Positions 8,411 through 17,328 are shown, counted from the stretch's first letter. The stretch: DNA of 64,000 nt from Amycolatopsis sp. WAC 01376 (GCF_003947415.1 NZ_QHKL01000007.1:496001-560000); one strand, 5' to 3'. Numbers and translations are program-made. Notes: a model not told the origin generated them from the letters alone.

Positions 8411-8827
8411 ATGGGGTCTCGACTCAATCCGTACATCAGGTACAACGGGAACGCGCGGCAGGCGATGGAGTTCTACCGGGAGGTACTCGGCGGCAAGCTG
8501 GAGATCGGCACGATCGCGGATTTCGGTGCGCCGGGCTCGCCCCATGCCGACAAGGTCATGCACGCGCAGCTCGACACCCCGCACGGATACACGCTGATGG
8601 CTTGTGACGTTGATGGTCAGGTCGAGGACGTGTCCCACTCCCCTGGCAACAACGTCGCGGTCTACCTCGGTGGCGACGGCGAACTCCGTGGCCATTTCGA
8701 GAAGTTGTCCGTCGGCGGCACCGTGACCATGCCTCTGGAGAAGCAGGTATGGGGTGACGAGGCCGGCGCGCTCGTGGACAAGTTCGGGATCAGCTGGATG
8801 GTCAACATCAGTCTGCGGCCGACCTGA
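8411..8827 (+). CDS. VOC-family (PhnB-like) protein
   Basis: 138-aa vicinal-oxygen-chelate fold protein of the PhnB/glyoxalase group: LNPYIRYNGNARQAMEFYREVLGG opens the first beta-alpha-beta unit and WGDEAGALVDKFGISWMVN closes the second. Members include metal-dependent enzymes and resistance proteins; the reaction is not shown by the sequence. The ATG at 8411 begins at the conserved strand. Convergent with the HxlR regulator, 17 bp apart. Confidence 0.85.
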   Translation: MGSRLNPYIRYNGNARQAMEFYREVLGGKLEIGTIADFGAPGSPHADKVMHAQLDTPHGYTLMACDVDGQVEDVSHSPGNNVAVYLGGDGELRGHFEKLSVGGTVTMPLEKQVWGDEAGALVDKFGISWMVNISLRPT

Positions 8828-8844
8828 TCGATGGCCGTCCGGTG

Positions 8845-9216
8845 CTATTCCGCCTCGCGTGGCCCCAGCCGTCGGGTGATCCGGTCGAACAACTCCCCTA
8901 ACGGCTCGCCGAGGTCCCGGCCGAAGTCGGTCAGTCCGTAGGTGACCTGGGGTGGTGTCGTGGGCTCGACCTTCCGCCAGATCAGGCCGTCTTGAACGAG
9001 TGCGCGCAGGGATTGGGCGAGCATCTTCTCGCTGATCCCCCGGATGCTTTCGCGTAGCTCGTAGAACCTGAGGTCGTTGGCCTGCAAGGAGATCAGTACC
9101 CAGATCCCCCATCGGCTGGTCACGTGGTCGACCACCTCGCGTGCCGGGCAGTCGGTGTGAAACACCTCATACCGCAGCTTGGTGTCGGCCGGTGTGAACT
9201 GCACGCCTCCTGTCAT
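8845..9216 (-). CDS. HxlR-family regulator
   Basis: 123-aa winged-helix regulator of the HxlR (YodB/QorR-like) family. It has a cysteine (TDCPAREVVDHVTSRWGIWVL) at the position used for redox or quinone sensing, then LRESIRGISEKMLAQSLRALVQDGLI and YGLTDFG. It is divergent from an NmrA-type reductase, the classic QorR/quinone-reductase arrangement, and inverted repeats sit between the two genes. It probably represses both. Confidence 0.9.
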   Translation of the reverse strand: MTGGVQFTPADTKLRYEVFHTDCPAREVVDHVTSRWGIWVLISLQANDLRFYELRESIRGISEKMLAQSLRALVQDGLIWRKVEPTTPPQVTYGLTDFGRDLGEPLGELFDRITRRLGPREAE

Positions 9217-9224
9217 GGCAGGAG

Positions 9225-9257
9225 CTTACCTCAAGGTATGCCCTTACCAAAAGTAAG
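9225..9257. promoter_or_regulatory. HxlR operator pair
   Basis: Two short inverted repeats, CTTACC-TCAA-GGTA and CTTAC-CAAAA-GTAAG, lie between the divergent HxlR and reductase genes. The CTTAC/GTAAG half-sites are shared by both and suggest cooperative binding by the regulator. Confidence 0.6.
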
Positions 9258-9307
9258 CCACTCTCCTAGCGTCGTGATCACAACAAGATCGGATGAAGGA
9301 GCTGTTC

Positions 9308-10147
9308 ATGATCGTGGTGACCGGGGCTACGGGAAACATCGGCCGGCCGTTGACTCAGGCGTTGGTCGAAGCGGGTCAGCAGGTGACGGCGGTGTCGCGG
9401 CACACCGCCGAGGCACCGCCGGGCGGTCGGCATGTGGTGGCGGACCTTGCCGAACCTGCCGGGCTCGAGCAAGCGCTGGATGGGGCGAAGTCCTTGTTCC
9501 TGCTGCTTTCCGGCGACTTGCATGCCGCCGAGGCCAACCCTGCCGACATCGTCGGCCAGGCGGCGGCCGCCGGAGTTCGCAGGGTTGTCCTGCTCTCTTC
9601 GCAGGGTGTGGCGACCAGACCATTCGGTACGACGCGGATCGCGATGCGCGAACTGGAGGACGTGGTGCGGGACTCCGGTTTGGACTGGGCGATCTTGCGG
9701 CCGGGTGGTTTCGCCTCCAACGCCTTGTGGTGGGCGGAGTCGGTCCGTTCGCATCAGGTGGTCGCCGCGCCGTTCGGTGACACGGGGCTGCCGATCATCG
9801 ACCCGGCGGATATCGCGGAGGTCGCCGCCGCTTGTCTGGTGGATGACCGGCATCTCGGTGGCGTGTACGAATTGACCGGCCCGGAGGTGATCTCGCCGCG
9901 CGAGCAGGCGGAGGTCCTCGCCGGCGCTCTGGGCAAGCCGGTGCGGTTTCAGGAGCTCACCCGTGAAGAGGCCAAGGCGGGTATGGCCCGGAGCATGCCG
10001 GCGGAGCTCGCGGACGACACGCTGGACATCATCGGTTCCCCGAGTGCGGCCGAGCTGCGGGTGAGCCCGGACGTGCGACGGGTGCTCGGCCGTGATCCGC
10101 GGTCGTTCGCCGACTGGACCACCCGGAACATCGCCGCGTTCCGCTGA
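9308..10147 (+). CDS. NmrA-type NAD(P)H-binding oxidoreductase
   Basis: 279-aa atypical SDR resembling quinone oxidoreductase QorB-type proteins: MIVVTGATGNIGRPLTQAL carries the G-x-x-G-x-x-G nucleotide loop, followed by VVLLSSQG, WAILRPGGFASN and YELTGPEVIS. It likely reduces quinones or a related electrophile with NAD(P)H. The ATG at 9308 is chosen over one at 9293 because GGAG sits 7 nt upstream of it. It is controlled by the divergent HxlR protein, by analogy with known quinone-sensing pairs. Confidence 0.88.
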   Translation: MIVVTGATGNIGRPLTQALVEAGQQVTAVSRHTAEAPPGGRHVVADLAEPAGLEQALDGAKSLFLLLSGDLHAAEANPADIVGQAAAAGVRRVVLLSSQGVATRPFGTTRIAMRELEDVVRDSGLDWAILRPGGFASNALWWAESVRSHQVVAAPFGDTGLPIIDPADIAEVAAACLVDDRHLGGVYELTGPEVISPREQAEVLAGALGKPVRFQELTREEAKAGMARSMPAELADDTLDIIGSPSAAELRVSPDVRRVLGRDPRSFADWTTRNIAAFR

Positions 10148-10198
10148 TGGCGTCGCGCTAAGGTCGTCCCCGGAAAGCCGAATCTGGGGGTTACCGCG

Positions 10199-11038
10199 AT
10201 GTCCGAGAGCACCGCTGTGCGTGTCGATCCGTCCAACGAGCGGATGTTGAAGGCGTGGGACGGTGATGACGGCTCGCTCTGGGCGAAGCGCGCGCAACGG
10301 TTCAACGACGGCGTCGCCGCTTATCGCGACACGTTCTTCGCCGCGGCCGGTATCGGCCCTGCTGACAACGTTCTCGACGTCGGCTGCGGTGCGGGTCAGA
10401 CGACGCGGGACGCGGCGCGGCTGGCGACTGCCGGCTCGGCGCTGGGTGTGGACCTCTCCAGTGAGATGCTCGGCGTCGCTCGCCGGCTCGCCGTGGAGGA
10501 AGGTCTTGCCAACGTTGCTTTCGAGCAGGTGGACGCGCAGGTCCATCCGTTCGCCGATGCGGGTTTCGATGTGGTGATCAGCAGGCATGGATCGATGTTC
10601 TTCGGTTCTCCTCTGGCCGCGTTCTCGAATCTGGCGAGGGCGACCCGGCCTGGTGGCCGTCTGGTCCTGCTGACGTGGCAGCCGTTCCGGCTCAACGAAT
10701 GGATCACCACGTTCCGGACGATCTTCGCGGCCGGCGGTGAGGTGCCGTCTTCGGATCTCGCGCTCAGCGACCCCGTCGAGATCGGAAGGTTGCTGGCCTC
10801 CGCCGGGTACGCCGACGTGCGGTGCACCGCGGTGAACAAGCCGATGTACTTCGGTGAGGACGTCGATGACGCCGCCGAGTTCATCGTCGAGCAGCACGGC
10901 GGGCGGTTGACCGACCTGGATGAGACGACGCGCGCGGGAGCCGTCGAGGCGTTGCGGGCCGATCTCGCCGAGCACCAGGCCGACCGAGGCGTTTTCTACG
11001 GCTCGGCGGCCTGGCTCGTCGAGGCTCGGCGACCTTGA
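10199..11038 (+). CDS. class I SAM-dependent methyltransferase
   Basis: 279-aa methyltransferase with the SAM-binding motif I VLDVGCGAGQTT, motif II acidic residue in LGVDLSSEM, motif post-I DAQVHPF and ARATRPGGRLVLLTW. It belongs to the UbiE/MenG-like small-molecule group; the substrate is unknown. It follows the NmrA gene by 51 bp and converges on another methyltransferase with only 1 bp between stops. Confidence 0.85.
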   Translation: MSESTAVRVDPSNERMLKAWDGDDGSLWAKRAQRFNDGVAAYRDTFFAAAGIGPADNVLDVGCGAGQTTRDAARLATAGSALGVDLSSEMLGVARRLAVEEGLANVAFEQVDAQVHPFADAGFDVVISRHGSMFFGSPLAAFSNLARATRPGGRLVLLTWQPFRLNEWITTFRTIFAAGGEVPSSDLALSDPVEIGRLLASAGYADVRCTAVNKPMYFGEDVDDAAEFIVEQHGGRLTDLDETTRAGAVEALRADLAEHQADRGVFYGSAAWLVEARRP

Positions 11039-11039
11039 C

Positions 11040-11681
11040 CTACTGCTTGCGGGCGATCAGGTAGGCCTGTGGGGTGCTCTCGAATTCCTCGGACGGTTCG
11101 CGGACGAGGGTGGAGAGCAGGCTGAACCCGGCCTCCCTCAGCTGCTCGGCGATCTTCTCCGGTGCCAGCCGGTACGCGTCACAGGAGATGTCGTGCCCGT
11201 ACGCGTGCTCGATGTGGCGGATTTCGTCGCCTACCTGGAAGGCGACCAGCAGGTGGCCGCCGGTGGCGAGGATCCGGTGGAAGTCGGCGAAGATCTCCGG
11301 CAGGCGCTCCCGTGGTGTGTGGATGATCGAGTACCAGGCGACGACACCGGCCAGTGCACCGTCCTCAAAGGACAAACCGGGCATCTCCCCGGTCTGGAAG
11401 TCCAGGTGCGGATACGACTTCCGGGCGACGGCGACCATTTCCGGGGAGAGGTCGACGCCGTGGATGTCGAGGCCCAGTTCGTGGAGGTGCTGGGTGATGC
11501 GGCCGGGGCCGCAGCCGATTTCGGCGACGCGTCCGCCGCCGTCGGCCTTGACGAGTTCGGCGTACGCGCCGAGTACGGCGCGATCCCAGGTGGATCCGGC
11601 GAGGTGGTCGCGGAGGAGTTCGGCGTAGTCGGCCGCGACCGTGTCGTAGGCGGTGCGGGTGGTGTGGAGGTAGTCGGTCAC
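11040..11681 (-). CDS. class I SAM-dependent methyltransferase
   Basis: 213-aa methyltransferase: VAEIGCGPGRITQHL (motif I), HGVDLSPEMV, FHRILATGGHLLVAFQ. The N-terminus TAYDTVAADYAELL is typical of this group. The GTG at 11681 gives a compact protein that begins 11 bp downstream of the PrmC-like gene; a longer start at 11714 would overlap it. Last gene of a minus-strand operon that runs from 13744. Confidence 0.85.
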   Translation of the reverse strand: MTDYLHTTRTAYDTVAADYAELLRDHLAGSTWDRAVLGAYAELVKADGGGRVAEIGCGPGRITQHLHELGLDIHGVDLSPEMVAVARKSYPHLDFQTGEMPGLSFEDGALAGVVAWYSIIHTPRERLPEIFADFHRILATGGHLLVAFQVGDEIRHIEHAYGHDISCDAYRLAPEKIAEQLREAGFSLLSTLVREPSEEFESTPQAYLIARKQ

Positions 11682-11691
11682 GGCGGCGACC

Positions 11692-12450
11692 CTATCGCTT
11701 CGCCCCGACAACAATCGTCGCGTACAGCTCGTCGTCGGTGATCACCTCGGGGGTCAATCCGTTGTGCGCCATGGCTTCCGCGGTGTGCGTGGCCTGGCTT
11801 TCGCCGGTTTCGATCAGCAGGTGCCCGCCTGGTGCGAGCCATTGTGGAGCTTCGGCGGCGACGCGGCGGTGGACGTCGACGCCGTCGTGCCCGCCGTCGA
11901 GTGCGACGCGGGGTTCGTGGTCGCGGGCTTCGGGTGGCATCAAAGCGATGGCGTCGGTGGGGACGTATGGGGCGTTGACGACCAAGATTCCGACGCGGCC
12001 TCGTAGCGACGCGGGCAGCGGTGTGTAGAGGTCGCCTTCGAAGACCTCTCCCCCGGCTTCGGCGATGTTGGTGCGGGCGCAGCGGACGGCGGCGGGTTCG
12101 ATGTCGGCCGCGTAGAGGCGGATTTCGCCGAGTTCGGCGGCGATGGCGGCGCCGAGTGCGCCGGTGCCGCAGCAGAGGTCGAGGACGACCGCTCCTGGTC
12201 CGGCGAGGGTGACGGCGTGGCGGACGAGGAGTTCGGATCGTTGGCGTGGCACGAAGACGCCGGGTTCGACGGCGATGCGGAGGCCGTGGAATCCGGCCCA
12301 GCCGAGGATGACTTCGAGTGGTTCGCCGTCGACGCGGCGTTGGACCATGGTGTCGAGTTCGGCCGGGGTGCGGGCCTCTTCGGTGAGGAGGCGGGCTTCG
12401 TCTTCGGCGAAGACGCATCCGGCTTTCCGAAGCTTCTCGATGACGGTCAC
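11692..12450 (-). CDS. PrmC-related putative protein-(glutamine-N5) methyltransferase
   Basis: 252-aa relative of the release-factor methyltransferase PrmC: N-terminal helical part, LDLCCGTGALGAAIA (motif I), YAADIEPAAVRCAR, then VVNAPYVP at the position of the NPPY motif. The PrmC-related actinobacterial family (substrate unknown) typically has NAPY here; a canonical PrmC has NPPY. The start codon overlaps the stop of the ProC-like gene, so the genes are coupled. Confidence 0.82.
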   Translation of the reverse strand: MTVIEKLRKAGCVFAEDEARLLTEEARTPAELDTMVQRRVDGEPLEVILGWAGFHGLRIAVEPGVFVPRQRSELLVRHAVTLAGPGAVVLDLCCGTGALGAAIAAELGEIRLYAADIEPAAVRCARTNIAEAGGEVFEGDLYTPLPASLRGRVGILVVNAPYVPTDAIALMPPEARDHEPRVALDGGHDGVDVHRRVAAEAPQWLAPGGHLLIETGESQATHTAEAMAHNGLTPEVITDDELYATIVVGAKR

Positions 12451-13214
12451 TTGTCGCGCAGTCTGGTGAGGATGCCGTCGAGGGCGTGCCGGACGGTGTC
12501 GGGGACGCCGTTGGTGCGCAGGTCGGTGAGGAATTGCTCGTTGAGCCCGCCGGGGGTCATGTGTTTGCCGGTGAGAGTTTCGAGGTCGCCGCTCTGCTGG
12601 AGCAGCGAGTGGCCGAGCTGGCCGAAGATGTGGCTGGTGAAGGCGGTCGCCGTGGTGTCCTCGATGCCCTGGTCGGTCATCCAGGCGGCGATGGTGCCGA
12701 GGTAGTCGAGGTGAGCGGCGAAGGTGGCCGTGGCGCCGCTGAAGACGTCGAGGTCCTTCTCCGCCGCGGGGACGACACTGCCACCGATGCTGTCGAAGAG
12801 CGCCCGTGCCCGGGGGTTGTCGGGGTACATCGCGGTGAGGCTTTGGCGGCGGGCGGCCGGGGGTAGCGGGATGCTCCGGACGACTTCGCCCGCGGGGGCG
12901 GCCCAGTCGCGCAGCCGGTCGAGGGGGACGCCGGCGAGTGCGCTGATCAGGACATGGCCGGGCTGGAAGGTGAGGTCTCGGAGGACTTGTTCGGCGATCG
13001 GCGGGCGTACGGCGAGGACGATCGTCGTGGCGCTGTCGACGACGTCTTGGTTGCTGTCGCGGACTTCGACGTTGGCGAAGCGGGCCGAGAGTTCTTGGCC
13101 GACGCTGCGGCTGCGGGGTGAGAGGAAGATCGAAGGCGGGTCGGCGATGTCTTTGCTGAGGCCTTCGACGATGGCGGCGGTGATCTCGCCCGCGCCGATG
13201 AATCCGTAGTCCAT
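12447..13214 (-). CDS. pyrroline-5-carboxylate reductase-like protein
   Basis: 255-aa NAD(P)-binding protein of the P5C-reductase type: MDYGFIGAGEITAAIVEGL has the Rossmann glycine pattern, followed by IVLAVRPPIAEQVLRDL, VLISALAGVPLDRL and a C-terminal TPGGLNEQFL, like the ProC TPGGTT motif. The altered GGLNEQ region and lack of other proline genes make a different imine or keto substrate likely. A GGGAG precedes the ATG at 13214. It is in an operon with the DinB and PrmC-like genes. Confidence 0.78.
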   Translation of the reverse strand: MDYGFIGAGEITAAIVEGLSKDIADPPSIFLSPRSRSVGQELSARFANVEVRDSNQDVVDSATTIVLAVRPPIAEQVLRDLTFQPGHVLISALAGVPLDRLRDWAAPAGEVVRSIPLPPAARRQSLTAMYPDNPRARALFDSIGGSVVPAAEKDLDVFSGATATFAAHLDYLGTIAAWMTDQGIEDTTATAFTSHIFGQLGHSLLQQSGDLETLTGKHMTPGGLNEQFLTDLRTNGVPDTVRHALDGILTRLRDK

Positions 13215-13216
13215 GG

Positions 13217-13744
13217 TCAGGCTCCCTTGTGACCGTCGACGCGTTCGCGGATGAGGTCGGCGTGGCCGTTGTGGCGGGCGTACTCGCCGATCATGTGGAC
13301 GTAGAGCATGCGGAGCGAGAACGGGTTCCCGCCGACGTCGAAGGTGTCGTCGAGGGAGCCTTCGGCGGCGGCTTCGTCGGCCAGGCGGATCTCGTCGAGG
13401 AGGATGTCGTACGCCTCTTCGGCTTTGGCGGCGTCGAGGGCTTCGAAGTCGTGGTCCTTGCCGAGGGCGGGGTCGTAGAGGGGTTCGATGTCCTGTGCGG
13501 CGTAGCGCAGGCGGAACCAGATGCGTTCGACCTTGGCGAGGTGGCGGATGAGGCCGAGGAGGGTGAGGTTGGACGGCGGGACCGACGCCGTGGCGAGTTG
13601 TTCTCCGGTGAGGCCGGCGAGTTTGTGGAGGAAGGTGCCGCGGTGCCAGGCCAGCAGGGAGGGCAGGAGGACTCGCTCGTCGGCGGCGGTGTCGCCGGAC
13701 GGACGGGTGACCTCGGGGGCGGTCCATGTCATAGCGGCGATCAT
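13217..13744 (-). CDS. DinB / DUF664-family protein
   Basis: 175-aa four-helix-bundle protein of the DinB-like (DUF664) group: LLAWHRGTFLHKLAGLTGEQL, LIRHLAKVERIWFRL (first metal histidine) and YVHMIGEYARHNGHADLIRERVDG (the usual H-x-x-x-H toward the end). Members are thiol-transferase or metal-binding proteins. ATGs at 13744 and 13732 are both possible. First gene of the minus operon; 132 bp separate it from the divergent sigma factor. Confidence 0.85.
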   Translation of the reverse strand: MIAAMTWTAPEVTRPSGDTAADERVLLPSLLAWHRGTFLHKLAGLTGEQLATASVPPSNLTLLGLIRHLAKVERIWFRLRYAAQDIEPLYDPALGKDHDFEALDAAKAEEAYDILLDEIRLADEAAAEGSLDDTFDVGGNPFSLRMLYVHMIGEYARHNGHADLIRERVDGHKGA

Positions 13745-13876
13745 GCCATCGGGTGACGTGGGGTTCGTGGCGCGCCTGCTGAGGTGAGCGGCGTCACGTG
13801 GAGGTCGCTGAATCCTTTTGCGAGGGTCGCGGCTCTTGTAGGGGCCGGGACAAGCTCGGCGCGGGAGGAGGTTGTC

Positions 13877-14410
13877 GTGGAGGCCGAGTGGCCGAGGGAG
13901 TCCTTGATCGTGGCGGCACAGGGTGGGGACGAGTCCGCCATCGCCGCCTTGGTCTCGGGTTCCCATCCGCATGTGCAGCGTTTCGCGCGGTCGTTGTGCG
14001 CTTCGCCGGAGGATGCGGAGGATTCGGCGCAGGAGGCGCTGATCATCCTGTATCGCAAGATCGGCACGCTGCGGGCCACCGGTGCGCTCGCGTCGTGGAT
14101 GTACCGGATCGTGCGCAACGAGTGTCTCCGCCGGGCTCGCCGGGCGTTGCGCGGTGACGATCTGGCGGGTTCCGTCGCGATGGTCTCGGCGGAGGACGAC
14201 GCGTTGGATCGGCTGGAGGCGCAGCGGGTGGCCGCGGCGATCGCCGGGTTGCCCGCCGATCAGCGTCGCGTCCTGATCATGCGGGACATCCAGGGCCATC
14301 CGGGCCGGGCGGTCGCGGACGCGCTCGGGTTGAGCACGGCCGCGATGAAGTCCCGGCTGCACCGTGCGCGGGCGACGGTCCGTTCGGTTCTCGACAACCC
14401 CGTTTCCTGA
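13877..14410 (+). CDS. ECF-type RNA polymerase sigma factor
   Basis: 177-aa extracytoplasmic-function sigma factor: region 2 (VQRFARSLCASPEDAEDSAQEALIILYRKI, then WMYRIVRNECLRRARR) and region 4 (AGLPADQRRVLIMRDIQGHPGRAVADAL, then STAAMKSRLHRARATV). The GTG at 13877 is preferred because GGGAGGAGG lies just upstream; a GTG at 13784 would add 31 unconserved residues. No anti-sigma gene is adjacent; the peroxiredoxin gene follows by 19 bp, suggesting an oxidative-stress role. Confidence 0.85.
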   Translation: MEAEWPRESLIVAAQGGDESAIAALVSGSHPHVQRFARSLCASPEDAEDSAQEALIILYRKIGTLRATGALASWMYRIVRNECLRRARRALRGDDLAGSVAMVSAEDDALDRLEAQRVAAAIAGLPADQRRVLIMRDIQGHPGRAVADALGLSTAAMKSRLHRARATVRSVLDNPVS

Positions 14411-14429
14411 CCTTCTTTGAGGAGTTTTC

Positions 14430-14888
14430 ATGCTCGAAATCGGTTCTGTGGCCCCTGACCTCGCCTTGGAGGACACCACCGGGCAGGTTGTCCGGCTTTC
14501 GGAGTTCCGCGGCAAGGAGAACGTGCTGCTGTACTTCATGCGCTCGACCACTTGTCCGGTGTGCAACGGCCATGTGAAGGACCTCGTGGGGCGGGCCGCC
14601 GACTTCGCGGCCGCCGATGTGCGTGTCTTGATCGCCGTCCCGGAGGGTCGGGAGGAGGCCAAGGCGTGGCGGGCGAAGCGGGGGTTGTCGCTGCGGGTGG
14701 TCACCGGCCGGGGTGCCACACCGCATGAGGCCTTCGGGCTGTCGAAGAAGATGCTGCAGCAGTCGGGCAGCGTGCTGATCGACCGGGACGGCAAGGTTCG
14801 TCATGCGCATGCGGCGACGATGCCCATCAGCGCTTATGACAAGAAGGGCATCGCCAAGGCCGTCGACGAGCTGGCCAAGGTACATTGA
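14430..14888 (+). CDS. peroxiredoxin / AhpC-TSA family protein
   Basis: 152-aa thioredoxin-fold peroxidase. The conserved region is FMRSTTCPVCNGHV with C42 and C45; the CxxC spacing suggests a thioredoxin-like or Prx-Q-like mechanism rather than a typical 2-Cys enzyme. SGSVLIDRDGKVRHAHAA is the usual C-terminal strand. A GAGGAG sits before the ATG. It is downstream of the ECF sigma factor, probably in the same transcript. Confidence 0.85.
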   Translation: MLEIGSVAPDLALEDTTGQVVRLSEFRGKENVLLYFMRSTTCPVCNGHVKDLVGRAADFAAADVRVLIAVPEGREEAKAWRAKRGLSLRVVTGRGATPHEAFGLSKKMLQQSGSVLIDRDGKVRHAHAATMPISAYDKKGIAKAVDELAKVH

Positions 14889-14920
14889 CTGAAGGTGTGA
14901 ATCGGTGCTTCACTTCTTGA

Positions 14921-15526
14921 GTGCCGTATCGCCGTACACCGAAGGTCCAGGAGCGACTGGACGCCCAGCGCGACGCCGTCCTCGCCGCCGCCATGGAGCA
15001 GCTGGCCGAGCGTGGGTACGCGGGCTGCTCCGTGTCGGCGGTCGCGGAACGGGCGGGGGTGGCGGTCGGCAGCGTGTACCGCCACTTCCCCACCAAGGCC
15101 GCGCTGGTCGTGGAGTTGTTCCGGAAGGTCGTCACGCGTGAGGTCGAGGCCGTGCGCGCGGTGTCGGAGCGGCCCGGCACACCGGCGGAGCGGGTCGTGG
15201 CGGTTTTCGACACCTTCGCGAGCCGCGCGCTGAAGACGCCGCGGATGGCGTACGCGCTGCTGGCCGAGCCTGTCGACGCGCCGATCGAGGCCGAGCGGCT
15301 GGTGTTCCGGCGCGCGTTCCGCGATGTGGTGGCCCAGCACGTCGCCGATGGCGTCCGGTCCGGGGTGCTCCCGGCTCAGGACGCGGAGGTCACCGCGGCG
15401 GCGCTCGTCGGGGCGGCGGCCGAGGTGCTGATCGGCCCGTTGACCACCGGCAGTGCGGACGAGGTGTCCGGGCTGCGCACATTCGTCCTGCGTTCTTTGG
15501 GAGGTTCCGATGCCGGTCACTCATGA
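14921..15526 (+). CDS. TetR-family regulator
   Basis: 201-aa TetR/AcrR regulator: LAAAMEQLAERGYAGCSVSAVAERAGVAVGSVYRHFPTKAAL is the N-terminal helix-turn-helix (about 20-62), with a ligand-binding C-terminal half. It starts at a GTG and its 3' end overlaps the AidB-like gene by 17 bp, which suggests it controls that gene. Confidence 0.88.
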   Translation: MPYRRTPKVQERLDAQRDAVLAAAMEQLAERGYAGCSVSAVAERAGVAVGSVYRHFPTKAALVVELFRKVVTREVEAVRAVSERPGTPAERVVAVFDTFASRALKTPRMAYALLAEPVDAPIEAERLVFRRAFRDVVAQHVADGVRSGVLPAQDAEVTAAALVGAAAEVLIGPLTTGSADEVSGLRTFVLRSLGGSDAGHS

Positions 15527-17129
15527 GGTCACCAACCAGGTGCCGCCGCTGGCGGAGTACGACGTCGCCGCGGATCCGGCTCTGCTGGAGGGTTTGGAGC
15601 GGGCGGGCGCCGGCTGGGCGGTGGCGGAGGTGCACGCCCTCGGCAGGCTGGCCGGGAGCGAGCAGGCCCAGGAGTGGGGCAGGCTGGTCAACGAGAACGA
15701 GCCGGTGCTGCGGACGCACGACCGGGTCGGGAACCGGATCGACGAGGTCGAGTTCCATCCGTACTGGCACGAGTTGATGGACGTCGCGGTGTCCTACGGG
15801 CTGCACGCGGCCCCGTGGCGGGATTCCCGGCCGGGTGCGCACGCGGCGCGGGCGGCGAAGATGTACGTCTGGGGTCAGGTCGACGCGGGGCATACGTGCC
15901 CGATTTCGATGACGTACGCGGCAGTTCCGGCGTTGCGGTTCAATCCTGAGCTGTCCGAGCGGTACGAGCCGTTGCTGGCGTCGACGGAGTACGACTTCGG
16001 GCTGCGTGAGCCGAGCACGAAACGCGGGCTGATCGCCGGGATGTCGATGACGGAGAAGCAGGGCGGTTCGGACGTCCGGGCGAACACGACGACGGCGCGG
16101 CCACTGGGTGACGGCAGCTATGTGATCGTCGGGCACAAGTGGTTCACCTCGGCGCCGATGTCGGACATGTTCCTGACGCTGGCCCAGGCACCGGGCGGGC
16201 TGTCGTGTTTCCTTCTCCCCCGCATCCTGCCGGACGGCTCGCGCAACGGGATCCGCTTGCAGCGACTGAAGGACAAGCTGGGCAACCGATCGAACGCGTC
16301 ATCGGAGATCGAGTACGACGACGCGATCGGCTGGCTGGTCGGCGAGGAGGGCCGCGGCGTGCGCACCATCATCGAGATGGTGAACAACACCCGGCTGGAC
16401 TGCGCGGTCGGGAGCGCGTCAGGGATGCGCTACGGCGCCGTGCGGGCCATCCACCACGCGCGTCATCGTCAAGCGTTCGGGGCGAACCTGGTTGATCAGC
16501 CGCTGATGGGCAACGTGCTGGCGGACCTCGTCGTGGAGTCCGAGGCGGCGACGACGGTCGGGATGCGGCTGGCGGCCGCGACCGACCGGCCGGACGACGA
16601 GCAGGAGCAGGCGTTCCGCAGGCTGGGGCTGGCGGTGACGAAGTACTGGGTGTGCAAACGCGGTCCGTCGCATGCGGTGGAGGCGTTGGAATGCCTGGGC
16701 GGGAACGGGTACGTCGAGGAATCGGGGATGCCGCGGCTCTACCGCGAGGCTCCGCTCATGTCGATCTGGGAGGGGTCGGGCAACGTCGCGGCGCTGGACA
16801 CGTTGCGGGCGATGGCGAAGCAGCCGGAATCGGTGGCGGCGTACTTCGCGGAGGTCGAGCAGGCCTCCGGCGCCGACGCGCGGCTGGACGACGCGGTGGG
16901 CAGGCTGCGCAAGGAGCTGTCCGACCTGTCGGACATCGAGTACCGGGCGCGGCGGCTGGTCGAGTCGATGGCGTTGATCCTTCAGGGGTCGCTGCTGGTG
17001 CGGCACGGGACGCCGGCGGTGGCCGACGCGTTCTGCGCCTCGCGGCTGGGCGGCGACTGGGGTGTCGCGTTCGGGACACTTCCGTCCGGAGTGGACACCA
17101 AGGCGATCATCGCCCGCGCCGAGGTCTGA
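15510..17129 (+). CDS. aidB: AidB-like acyl-CoA dehydrogenase
   Basis: 539-aa flavoprotein of the acyl-CoA dehydrogenase family, closest to AidB, a protein of the adaptive response to DNA alkylation. Supporting segments: GHTCPISMTYAAVPALR, GMSMTEKQGGSDVRANTTTA, HKWFTSAPMSDMFLTLAQ, TRLDCAVGSASGMRYGAVRAIHHARHRQAFG and ALECLGGNGYVEESGMPRLYRE, followed by an extended C-terminal helical region as in AidB. The ATG at 15510 follows GGGAGG and overlaps the TetR gene. Whether it dehydrogenates isovaleryl-CoA or only binds DNA cannot be read from the sequence. Confidence 0.85.
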   Translation: MPVTHEVTNQVPPLAEYDVAADPALLEGLERAGAGWAVAEVHALGRLAGSEQAQEWGRLVNENEPVLRTHDRVGNRIDEVEFHPYWHELMDVAVSYGLHAAPWRDSRPGAHAARAAKMYVWGQVDAGHTCPISMTYAAVPALRFNPELSERYEPLLASTEYDFGLREPSTKRGLIAGMSMTEKQGGSDVRANTTTARPLGDGSYVIVGHKWFTSAPMSDMFLTLAQAPGGLSCFLLPRILPDGSRNGIRLQRLKDKLGNRSNASSEIEYDDAIGWLVGEEGRGVRTIIEMVNNTRLDCAVGSASGMRYGAVRAIHHARHRQAFGANLVDQPLMGNVLADLVVESEAATTVGMRLAAATDRPDDEQEQAFRRLGLAVTKYWVCKRGPSHAVEALECLGGNGYVEESGMPRLYREAPLMSIWEGSGNVAALDTLRAMAKQPESVAAYFAEVEQASGADARLDDAVGRLRKELSDLSDIEYRARRLVESMALILQGSLLVRHGTPAVADAFCASRLGGDWGVAFGTLPSGVDTKAIIARAEV

Positions 17130-17147
17130 GCGGCTGAGAGCGGAGAG

Positions 17148-17202
17148 GTCCGTGAGGGCCTCCTTCCCTACCCTGACGGTAGGGAAGGAGGCCCTCACGG
17201 AC
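17148..17202. terminator. perfect 25-bp-stem hairpin after aidB
   Basis: Arms 17148-17172 and 17178-17202 are exact complements around CTGAC. The outer module GTCCGTGAGGGCCTCCTT is shared with hairpins at 17274 and 24064. It begins 19 bp after the aidB stop, so termination is its likely role. Confidence 0.75.
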
Positions 17203-17273
17203 TGGGGAAGGGGCCCTTCACACGCCACTGATATGGCTGCTGGTGCCTGTGGGGCGAACGTGGCGGTCATCAA

Positions 17274-17328
17274 GTCCGTGAAGGCCTCCTTGAGGGACTC
17301 TGGGTCCCTCAAGGAGGCCTTCACGGAC
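17274..17328. repeat. second long hairpin of the same family
   Basis: Perfect 24-bp arms (17274-17297 and 17305-17328) around CTCTGGG. The outer module GTCCGTGAAGGCCTCCTT matches the neighbouring hairpin but the inner part differs. It lies in the gene-free stretch 17130-17523, which otherwise shows nothing. Confidence 0.7.
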
